From contig JAQSEB010000137.1 of NCBI GenBank assembly GCA_030063045.1, positions 1,984,001 through 2,048,000 on the forward strand: a stretch of 64,000 bases of DNA, written 5' to 3'. The position numbers and the translations under genes were made by a program. The first letter of the stretch is position 1, and every line of letters begins with the position of its first letter. Positions 22,643 to 34,600 of the stretch are shown in pieces. The notes beneath the pieces are model-generated. The model saw only the letters and a program-made list of their open reading frames with translations. It did no database searches and was not told the origin of the DNA. The stretch comes from Pratylenchus scribneri (lineage: Eukaryota; Nematoda; Chromadorea; Rhabditida; Pratylenchidae).

Positions 22643-25600
22643 ATGACCCAAATTTGTGCCAGCCCATCTGGCCAATCCACAATGAATGCCTCTACCGCAG
22701 GTTGTTCCACACCTTCCCGGCAAATCGATGAAAATGCCCATCATCAACAAATTGACCAACAACAACAATTTCAACACAATTTTGGTCGGTTCCATAAAAA
22801 ATTTGGGCCAAAATCCCATTTATGGCTTCTGACCATTTTTGCCTTTTTTGGCTCCTTCACCCATTTTCCTCTTCATTTTTCGCCCCCTTTTCTTCCACTA
22901 ATTTCGGCGGCTGCCCCCGGATAATTAGCCGAAAGCACATCAAAATTCGAGGAGGCACACTAAATTAGTTTTTGTGCCTCCTTTTCCGCCATTTTTGTGC
23001 GGAAAATAGATCCCCGAGGAAATTTGTGCGGGCGTTTATGGCGGCTGCCTTTTCCATAAAATTACTCTTCTCAATTTTTGAAGGCGACTTCCAAAGCAAC
23101 AACAATGAATCGGATGGCCAAAGCCAATTTCAACAAGACCAAATGGGCGGATATCATCATCATCGGCCAATGGCACCGCCGCCGCCAATTTGTGCGCAAT
23201 GTTCTCAACGTAAGTATATATGAAGAAAAGGGAGAAAGGATATATATGAGAGCGGCCAACTTGCGCCATTTAAAATAACTCATCAAGGATTGAAACATTT
23301 TTGACAATTTTATTACCAAATTAAAGAGCAGACTTTTGGCTATCAGATGGTATTAATTTTATTTAAATTGGTTCAGAATTGGTGAAGTTATGGCCAAAAA
23401 AACCATTGAAAATTTCGTTAATTCATAGAAAAGGTCATTTTGAATGGTTTTGTGGGCATAACTTCATCTAATTCTGAACCAATTTAAATAAAATTAATGT
23501 CATTAGATAGCCAAATGTCTGCTCTTTAATTTGGTAGTAAAATCATCAAATTTGGCTAAGTTTTTGCCGAATTATTAATGATGGCGGAAAGGGCGTACGT
23601 ATCCTATGGGGAAAGGGAATCCCCTTATATGGATGGATCAATGGCAAATTTTGTTAATCAGCCAAATTGACTAAATATCCATCAAATTTTTAAATCTGCC
23701 AAAAATCCCATATTCAATCCCGGCAATCCCCTCTTTCCCAAATGACAATAAAATAAATGCACTATTGCCAATCATTTTTTTCATTCAATTATTTTCCCCC
23801 TTTAGCAATTGCCGATCCATATATTCTTCGTGTTCATCCGAATCTGGAATTCCATCAAGAATGCCTAAAGGTTGGTTTTTCCACACATCTTCATAATTAG
23901 GGCAATATTTAAAATTGGTCTATTTTTTACCCTATAAAAATTCATATTTTATGGCCATAAAACTAGGCCATAAGATTGGTTTAAAACCCACTAATTTGGC
24001 CAATAAATTGGAAGTTTAAAACTACTAATTTGGCCACATTTTTATGGCCATAAAACTTGGCCATAAATTAGAAGTTTAAAACCACTAATTTGGCCAATAA
24101 ATTGGAAGTTTAAAACTACTAATTTGGCCACATTTTTATGGCCATAAAATACCAAATTTTTTGAATGAAATCAGAAAAGATCGGTATTTTTATGGCCATA
24201 AAACTTGGTTCTAAGGAGAGCCTTTACAAAAGTAACTGATTTGGCCACATTTTATGGCCATAAAAATTTAAAAAGTAAAACTAAATAGAATATTTGCCAC
24301 CCACACTTTTCCTTCTGCATTTTTTACCTGTGAGAATGGCCACCCCAAAAAATTTCTCACCCTCTTTCGGCCCCCTTTTTGGGCGCGGCAGCCCACATAA
24401 TTTTTTTAAGGTAGTCCATTTCTCCCTTCCTATCAAAAAGATAGGCCAACCAAATCGGTTCATAAAAGGGCCTCTTAATAAAAATTCAACACGGTGGTTG
24501 CCAAAATTGGCGGAGTGAATAAATTAAGAAAGGAGCTCTCAATTCAAAAGGTGGCCGATCATTTCAGGCAAAAAAAGGAAGGAAAAACTGTCAAAAAATT
24601 GAAAGCAAATATATAATATTGGGCCAATTCCATTCCCATTCATTCATTTTATTCCTCTTTTCTTCAGTGTTCCGATTGCCAAAAGTTGTTGGACGAAAAC
24701 GTGGGCAAAGCATTCCTCCGTGATGACAAAATCCTTTGCCGTGAAGACTATTTCCGGTTAGTAAAAAGGGAAAAAACTATTGAAATTGCCAAAAAGAAAA
24801 TAATTCTAATGGTTTAACTGAGGGTTTGGCCTACTTTCCCAAACCCTATCTAGCCAAAATTGGATAGAGCTGGTCAAGACGCATTGAATGGTATATAATT
24901 TGTTATGGTTTGGTCAACAATTATAGGGTATTAAACGGTTTAAACCCATTTTGGTTTGGTCAACAATTAAAGGATATTAAACGGTTTAAACCCATTTTGG
25001 TTTGGTCAACAATTATAGGGTATTAAACGGTTTAAACCCATTTTGGTTTGGTCAACAATTAAAGGATATTAAACGGTTTAAACCCATTTTGGTTTGGTCA
25101 ACAATTAAAGGGTATTAAACGGTTTAAACCCATTTGGTTTGGTCAACAATTAAAGGGTATTAAACGGTTTAAACCCATTTTGGTTTGGTCAACAATTAAA
25201 GGGTATTAAACGGTTTAAAGCCATTTTGGTTTAATGGTTCAAAACTAAATTAGAATTGGTTAAACCAAAGCCAAAACATAATCAAATAATTTCCGGTCAG
25301 AAAAAATACAAAAATATTTTCATATTCATATTTTTCCCTGAGGCAATCAATGGCCAAAATATCCCTTCCATTCTTTTCCTTGTTTGTCCCAAAAATAACA
25401 TTCATCCTCCGGCGCATTCATTTCCAATTTCCATTGGCCCTTTTGGCCTCTTCCCATTCCCAAACCCATTCCCAAAATTCCTTCCCCCCTTGATTTGGTT
25501 TGACACAAATTTGGCTTGTGGGCAAAAATGTTATTTGTTAGTTTTGGGTTGTCTAGTCCAATTTGCACATCCCCAAATAATGGAAAGGGACAAGAGGAGA

Positions 25601-28600
25601 GGTAAAATACCCAAAAACAACAAGGAAAATCCAATTCCATGTGAAAATCGCCTTTAGGGTTAATTCCATGTGAAAATCGCCTTTAGGGTTAATTTCTTGT
25701 GAAAATTGCCTTTAGGGTTAATTTCTTGTGAAAATCAGCAAAAATCGCCTTTAGCATTGTTTTTGTATTATTTTTGGCCCGTTCCCCAAAAATGAGAATG
25801 TTCTCATGGTGAATTCAAGCAGATGCTATGGGAAAAAATTTTGGGTGAATTGAGATAAAAAGGATTTGAATGTGAGCCCTTTTTTGGGGCCAACTTTCCG
25901 CCTAATTTCATCTGCACAAAAAAAAAGTCAATGGCCCCTTCCACCCAAAAATGAATTGAATTGTTCTCTCCGCCGGTGGGGAAAATGGTGGCGGCAAGAA
26001 AAATGATCCCAAAATGTGTGGGGTGGGTGAGATTTAGGGGACGAAAGCGGCCATATCCGAAACTGCCAATTTTGAATAGGTCAACCACAAAAATAATTAT
26101 GGAAGGAGGGATATTGATGAGGGAAGAGAAAGAGGGAAATGAAATGATGGAATAATATTCCGAAGGAACTCAACTTATCGCCGTCCAAAATAACTCATCA
26201 AGAATTGAGCCAATTTTGATGATTTTAGTATCAAATTAAAGCGAAGACTTTTGGCTATCAAATGATATTAATTTTATTTAAATTGACTCAGAAATGATGA
26301 AGTTGTGCCCAAAAAAACCATTTAAAATGACCTATACTATGGATTTGCGAAATTATCATTAGTTTTTTGGGCACACTTTAATCAATTTTGAACCAATTTA
26401 AATAATATTAATATCATTTAATAGCCAAAAGTCTGCTTTTTAATTTGATATTAAATTCTTCAAAATTGGTTAAGTTCTTGATAAGTTATAATAAATGGCG
26501 TTAAGTTGGGTCAGAATGACAAATTGAGAAACATATCCAATAATATTCCGACCACCCAAAAATGTGTGAATGCATATGAATTTTTGCCTTCCTTCCTTTC
26601 CTTTGATCTCCTCTCTCCCTTGCTGCCAGCCGCACCTTCAACTGCTGCCAGCCGCCCCATTCCATCATCCACCGTATTCCATTCACATTCCCCTTCGCCC
26701 ACATTTCTCTCCTTCCCCCTTCCCCTCCCATTTTTCCCTCCAAATATGTCCGTAAGTCCATTCACCGTTGTCAAGGTGCGCCTTCTACGGACGGCCCTTT
26801 TGCGCCTTCCAGCAACATCCACATCGATGTGATGATGGTTGGCTGATAATCCCCCACATCCATCCACCTTTTGCCTCTTTGGATTAGTCCCCATTCCCTA
26901 AAAGGGGGGGGGGGGACAAACCGGAGGGGAAAAGTGTGCTGGCCGGCCACAGACCGACAGGATGGCAAGGGGGAGCGGATTAGCTCCTTGGAGTGGAATG
27001 AGGAGATGAAGGCAAAAGGCCCCTCTCTTAAAAAAAGTAACGGTTTGGATTTGGATGATGGACAAATATTTGTGCGAGGGGTTTAAAAACATTGAATGAT
27101 TGGATCAACGAAGGGACTACCAAACATTTTGTGTGACCATTTTTGGAGAGGAGGGTGTCCATAAAAATTTCCCGAAAGGAGAAAAATTGTTTCAAGAGTG
27201 GATTAAATTTCGCACTGACGAGCCCTAAAAGGGGAAGGAAAGGGAAGAAGGAGTCCCATGGAAGGGGAAGGAGAAGGAGAAAGGGGCTCTATTGAAGGAA
27301 AAGCGAAGGGGAAGAGGAAGGAGGATGTCCGGCTGACTGCTGTGGCAGCTGCCAGCCTTATGGCCTTATGTCCTTGAAAAGAAGGAGGAAAGGGGAAGAG
27401 GTGGCCGGATGAAGGCAAACGGAAAGAGGATGAGTGTTTTGGGCCTACCAAAACCATTTTTGGGGTGGATGGGGACACCGAAAACCATTTTGAGGGGGAA
27501 GGGGACAGTCGAAATCCAATATGGCCACATGGAATGGCAATGGCGCGCATGGCCAAAATGGAAGGGGAAAAGGGAAAATGGGAAAATGTTGGCGCAATGG
27601 AATTTTGGAAAAAAAAGCAAAAGGGACTAGAAAATGCCAAAATCCCCGTGAGAACTTTTTTTTCCTTTTTTATGGATTTTGGATTTAGATGAAATTTAAA
27701 TATTCAAATGTGGGAAATTTTAAAATTTTTTTTGTAAATATGGAAATTTTTAAAAAAATTTTGAAAATTTAAAATTTTTTGGAAAATTTTAAAATATGGA
27801 AAATTTTAAAAAAATTTTGAAAATTTTTTAAAATTTTTTTAGAAATTTTTAAAATATGGTAAATTTTAAATTTTTTGGAAAATTGTAAAATTATGAGAAT
27901 AAATTATAGAAATTTTAATTCAATTCAGATTGTATCGCCGTTGCCATCGTTGTGGAGTGGAATTTCAGCCAAAGGATTTTGTGATGCGCGCACGCCAGCT
28001 GATGTTCCACATGGATTGCTTCAATTGTATTGCCTGCAATCATTCGGTTATTATCCCTTCAATTCCACATTTTTATCCATTTTTAATTGTTCAAAATTTT
28101 GGATATTTTTTAATTTGAATTTGAAATTATTTCCATTCATATTTGGCCATTTTGTTAAGGACAATGCCAACATATTTATAAATGGGAATTATCGGCATTT
28201 TGCCTACCAAGATTTTAATAATTGGCAATCTTATAAGAGGATTGATGTCATTAACCTATTCAAAAAGTTGGCATTTTACTAAAATTTGCATAAATTTGAT
28301 AAAATTTAAGCCTGTCTAACATCCGAATTATCCTTAATTAAAATTAAATAATCTAAACTAGATAAATTCCCAATTTCCATTCATTCAGCTGAGGCCCGGT
28401 GAACATTTCCTCCTTCAACAAAATGAACTTTTCTGTCGGCCTGAATGCTTTATGGTTTAAACCATCCTCTTTCCATTCCTTAATTTCTCTCAATTTTTTC
28501 AGATTTTTCAACAAATTCCTCCCCATCCCATTCCTTTTCCTCCACCACCCCAATTTGTTACTCTTCAACCGAATGCCAATGCCGATTTTCAATCCCCGAA

Positions 28601-31600
28601 ACCGATTGGGCTTGATGCCGGAAATGGCAATTCCATTTTTGAATTGGCCCCTTTACGGCAGGGGACAGTAACTGGGAATAATGGCAACAATGTGGGCATT
28701 TTTAATATGGGAAATATTTATTAATTTGCCGAAAAATATTGAATAGGCCGGAAAAGATTATAAAGGGTTCAAAAGTTTCTAAACCCATAAATATTATACC
28801 CAATCGTTAGATCTGATTAAGACGCATCTTTTGATTATATTTTGGTTTAGGTTTTACCAATTCTAACATAGTTTTGAACCATTAAACCAAAATTGTTTTA
28901 AACCGTTTAATACCCTTTAATTGTTGACCAAAACCAAAATGGGTTTAAACCGTTTAATACTCTTTAATTATTGACCAAACCAAAATGGGTTTAAACCGTT
29001 TAATACCCTTTAATTGTTGACCAAACCAAAATGGGTTTAAACCGTTTAATACCCTTTAATTATTGACCAAACCAAAATGGGTTTAAACCGTTTAATACCC
29101 TTTAATTGTTGACCAAACCAAAATGGGTTTAAACCGTTTAATACCCTTTAATTGTTGACCAAACCAAAATGGGTTTACACCGTTTAATACCCTTTAATTG
29201 TTGACTAAACCAAAATGGGTTTACACCGTTTAATACCCTTTAATTGTTGACCAAACCATAACAAATTAAAATACAATTCAATGCGTCTTGACAAGCTCTA
29301 TCCAATTTTGGGTATATTTGATTTGTGTATGTAGGACAAACCCACCTTAAACTGTTATAATTATTTTCACGTTATTTTTTCGGCAATATTAATGTATTTT
29401 CGGCAATTTAAATAATATCAATTCTATATTTCATTCTCATTTCTAGAATTCAACAAATTCATCCGCCACCAATTTTGCTCGCCCCCAGCCCCTTCAATTG
29501 GCACAACAAAATTGTCCATCCGCCGTCTCATCGTCCATTGTTTCGCCACTTTCCTTCTCAAATGGCGACGATTCCTCATTGACTCCATCATCGACGAATG
29601 CTTCCACTCCAACCCAAAATGGCGTCGGTGGTGGAATGGCCGGTGGCCATTTTGGCAATGGCAATCAATTCCACGGCCAAAATAACAACAATTTTGAGGC
29701 AGGCATTGGAGGAAATGGTGGCCAAGGAGTGATGGCATTTTCGGGTGCAAATAGCCAAGGCACCGGATCGAATTGTTCCAGCAGTTCTGGCTCAATGGGT
29801 GGTGGTTCTGGATCGACAAAGCCACATCATTTTGGGGGCGGCAAAAAGAGCAAAAAAGAGAAACCGGTCAGTAAAGGGATAAAATGTCCATAAATATATC
29901 AAATACCACTATAATTAAAATAGTTTAATTTGGGTTTGACCTATATTCACAAATCAAATATACCCAAAATTGGATAGAGCTGGTCAAGAAAGACGCATTG
30001 AATGGTATATAATTTGTTATGGTTTGGTCAACAATTAAAGGGTATTACACGGTTTAAACCCATTTCGGTTTGGTCAACAATTAAAGGGTATTAAACGGTT
30101 TAAACCCATTTTGGTTTAATGGGTCAAAACTAAGTTAGAATTGGTTAAACCTAAGCCAAAACATAATCAAATGATACGTCTTGATGAGATCTATCGATTG
30201 ATTATAAGGTTTATGGGTTTAGGATAAGCCACTAAACCCTTAAAACCTTTTCTGAAATTAATAATTTCCAAATAAAAAAATGCATTATCCCCATTAAAGT
30301 TGAAGGCACAACGTGTGCGAACAGTGCTCAATGAAAGCCAGCTGAAAATACTCAAGCAAACGTACAATCAAAATCAACGGCCGGATACGGTGACCAAGGA
30401 GCATTTGGTGGAAATGACTGGGCTCAATCCTCGGGTCATTCGTGTTTGGTTCCAGAATAAACGATGCAAGGATAAAAAGTTGGTTTCTTTAGCGTTTTTC
30501 CTCATTCTTTTTAGCATTTAGGACCTAATTTTAAATTATCAAATTTCTTAATTTAACCGGTTTAAAAAAAGGTTTAATAATTTTCTCCTCTTTGCAATTA
30601 AATCGCTTTTAGAAATAGTTTAGTTTTTTTAGGCTCATAACTAAACCGGTTGGTTTAATTGGTTTGTCCTACTATCTGAACTGGTTTTAAAAGTGGTTTA
30701 AGCGGTTTAGCCTCCGATCTAAATAGGTTTTAATAGTGGCTTAAGTGGTTAAACCTCCTATTTGAACCGGTTTCAAAAGTGGTTTTAAATAGCTTAGCCT
30801 TTTAATCTGAACCGGTTTTATCAAAAATTATTCGACGTATATTACCATATAAGTTCTATTGGTTACCTAAATTGTCACCGTCTTTATCAAATAAATGAAT
30901 TTCTATCCATTATTCACAGAAGGCAACTGGAACATCACGAGAAGCTGCAAAACCAGGAGAAGGTAAGAAAATTCCTTAATTAATGGAAATAGACCAAATC
31001 AACCAAAACCATTCTTTGCCACCCCAAAAATTCATCATTACCTTCAATTTTCGGGGGTTTTGGGCCAATTCCTCTCCGATTCACTGACTTCGCGCCATTT
31101 GGCGGCCGGCCACCCCTCACCACCACATTTTTGCCTTTCCACCATTACCAAAAGGACTGGCGCCGAAAGAGGGGTAGGCGCGCGATAATTTGATTAATGG
31201 TCGGCACAGTCCATCCAATCCAATCCCAGGGTCCATTTTCTCCCACCCAAATAATTCCGCCTTACTGCACCCACCGATGACCAAAAGGCCGCGCGCATCA
31301 TCATCGTCACTAATTAGGCGCAATTTTAGCGCCGCCCAAAAATTAAGCACCCCTCTCACACAATTCAGAAAGGAAATGGAGGAAGATGGAAATGAAGAGG
31401 AAGATTGTAGGAAGAATCCATGAAAATGATGACCAATGATGGCAAAAATAATATGAGGGGGTAAATTTGTTCGGCATTTTTGGTATTTTCATATGGCAAT
31501 TTTTGGCCCTTTTTATCTCAGCACTTTTCTGGCATTTTCATCTATGGCATTTTTGAGCATTTTTATCTACAGAACATTTTTTGCGCCATGTTTACTTCTA

Positions 31601-34600
31601 AAGAACATTTTGGCCTTTTTTTATTTCAGCACTTTTCTGGCATTTTCATCGACGGCATTTTTGAGCCTTTTCTGCTTTGGCACTTTTTGTTTACAGTACT
31701 TTTTTGTACACTTTTTTCTACAACACATTTTTTGCCTTTTGATCTACGGCACATTTTTGTGGCATATTGTCCTACGGATGTTTTCCTATTCTTTCAATCA
31801 TATTCCTTTCTCTTTTGATTATGCAAATTTTCGTCAATTTTCCATTCAAACTTTGCCTCCCGATCCTGACAATCGCGCAATAGGCGGCACTTCCACTCAT
31901 TCCATTTCTACTTTTAAAATTGCCCAATCTTACACTTTTAGTGCTATTTTTCATTTCAATGGTTGTTTTTCCTTCTTTTTCAATCATTTACTCCTCTTGG
32001 TTATACAAATTTCCGTCAATTTGCCATTCATTCAAACTTTGCCTCCCGACAATCGCGCGAGAGGCCGCACTTTTTCCCTCTTGAAATTGCCCAATCTTCC
32101 ATTTTCCAAGTCATTTCCGGCACAGGATATTTCCCAATGGTTATTTTTATTTTGCCTATGTTTTTCATGTTTTCGCCTCCCAATCCAATCTCGACCCCCC
32201 CCCCCCCCTCCTCCCTTCCTTCTTGGTCCCCACATTTCTAATTCATTAATGTGAGTGCGCCGGAGAGTGAATTTAAGAAGGACACAGGCACAAATTTGAA
32301 GGGAACAACATAAAAAATCTTGTCCAAAAGGCTCCATAAAATTTTTGCCCCAAAGAATTGAGTGAATTTCCCACCAACCGTGGAAAATTGGATTTTACTT
32401 GTTTAGTTAGGTAAAAATAGGGAATTCGGAAAGGGGAATGGAAGGGATGTGCCCGCGGGGAATATTGCCGCAAGGGACGACGACACCCCAACCCCACACA
32501 CGCAAAAGGCAAACATTGTAGAAAATGAAGAGAGGGGAATGAGTTGAATTAGATGGGGGCTTGGGGGGCACAATCCAAGGGAAATGGGGGCGAGGAGAGT
32601 ATACGGTAGTCGGGAGGAAGGGGGAGATGGGATGGGGTAAAGGGGCAAGCAAGGCGGAAAATCATGGCTGGAAACGAAATGTGTGATTGAAATTTGGAGA
32701 GGGAAAATATTATTGTTATTTTATTACATTGTTCTGGGATTGATGAGAATTGACTTATTGTTTTTTTGTAATATTATAAAATGGAAATGTGGCAGAAGTG
32801 TGGCCATCATCTTTACTCTAAAGAAAATAAAACAATGGAAAATGTTTTTAAGAGGGAAAATGTTATGTGCTTGAAGTCAATTTCTTTCTTCCTCTTCCTC
32901 TTCCTCTTCCAAGTCCTAAGAATCCAGCACTTCAAATCCTTGGCTTTTTCTCACTTCCATTTCCATTCATTCTTTCACCATTGTTCAATTTTGGCTTTTG
33001 GCATTCATTCAATTCAGAAATGATGACTTTTAGAAAAAACAACACCAACCATTTATGATGGAATAAATTTGAGTTGGACAAGAAAATTCTTGAATGGTTT
33101 TGTCCCAATTTAGTCAACAAAATGGACAAAACACACAGGTGGCATTGGCATAGGACCCAAACATAAAAAAGGCACGCTTGAATGGCTCCTTCCTCTCAAA
33201 CATAAAATGGTCAAATTTATTTAAATGGAATTGTCCATGTCCATGATGGCTAAAAGGGGAATTTGGGGGGAAGTGATGCGGAATTCATCCGGAAATGGCC
33301 TCTCTTTCTCCACTAATTCTGCCTCCAATTTACCTCTCAATTTTCATTTTATTGAATTCATTCATTGTTTTTCTTTGTTGTTTTCTCATTAATCTTTACC
33401 ATCAGCCTTTCCCATCGCATTCTCGCGCATGCCCATCCACAACTCTTCCCCATTAATGAGCAGTGCTAATTGGCAAAGACATGGGAATTTACTTTATGGA
33501 TTCCGCCAAAAATGATCAAATTTATTTAAAATGACTGTCTTTCGAAAAGGAGGGAAGTGATGCGGAATTAATCCGGAAATGGCCTTCAATTTTGCTTCTC
33601 AATTTTCATTTTTTGAGTTCATCCATTGTTTTTCTCATTAACCTTTCATTCTCGCACACCGCCCCCAACTTTTTCCCACTAATGAATTGCGCTAATTGGC
33701 ATAGGCAATGAAATGGGAATTTATTTTGTGAAGTCCACCACAAAATGATGATCAAATATATTAAAATTATTGTCCATGACGATGAGGGCGAATGAAAGAA
33801 AGAAGGAAAGAATGAAGCCAGGCGGAATTTATCCGGAAATGGCCTCTTCTTCTCCACTAATTCTGCCGCCATTTTGCCTCTCAATTTTCACTCTAATTTT
33901 ATTGAGTTCATCCATTGTTTTGTTGCTTTTCTCATCATCAGCCATCATTCTCGCGCATGCCCACTCACAACTTTTTCCCACTAATGAGTTGAATGCACCT
34001 CGCTAATTGGCAAGGACATGGGAATGGGAATTTACCTATTTTATGGACTTCCTTTACAAATGAATGATGATTGATAGAAGGCATTGAGGACTGTGAACTG
34101 TGAAGGTCACCACCAATCAAGAAAAGGAAAAGGCACAGGAAATGTAGGAAATGGCGGTCAAAATGAAGATGAAAAGAAGAAAAAATGGGGGCTAATTCTT
34201 TTTGAGGCTTGTTTGCTTTTTGGCCACCAGGAAAAAAGGATGAAAAGGAAGACACCTGGGCCACAGTGGCTTTTCCTTCCTTCTTTCCATGCTTTTTTTG
34301 GCCCATTTCCGCTTTTCACTGCGGGGGATCCAGGCCAAGCGCAAGGCCCAAAAGGTGGATATTTACTTTAGCGGCCCATATCCTAGTCTGTTGCCCCCGA
34401 GGGCGGTTAATCCACTTGAAAGTCCTAAAAGGTCACCTTGGACATGCGAGGAGTTTATCTTATTTGTTTGGCCATGTAATTTGTTTGTACATTGAATGAA
34501 TGTTTTTGGGGATGAGTCAAATTCAAAATTGAAGAGAAAGTTGCATGATGCCCAGAACAAAAAAAAAACTTTTGGCCATAGCTCAACAAGAAGGAAGCAA

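Larger units (their letters stand above)
24757..27928 (+). other. Long Islet intron 4, non-coding content
   Basis: Contains family A (24790-25295), fold-back B (26172-26508) and a short minisatellite at 25635-25755 (TTCCATGTGAAAATCGCCTT units). A pyrimidine-rich tract lies at 26580-26730, a strongly purine-rich tract at 27220-27440, and AT simple sequence at 27700-27900. Open frames in the skewed tracts (for example 27203-27640 minus) are compositional. Confidence 0.65.

Noticed and set aside
26511..26894. 127-residue minus-strand frame in Islet intron 4
   Set aside because: Compositional frame in a pyrimidine-rich tract; overlapping frames exist on both strands with no family resemblance.
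31493..32254. 253-residue open frame on the plus strand
   Set aside because: Made of T-rich tandem repeat (GGCATTTTCATC units); the translation is Phe/Leu-rich with no domain, and the region is inside an Islet intron.
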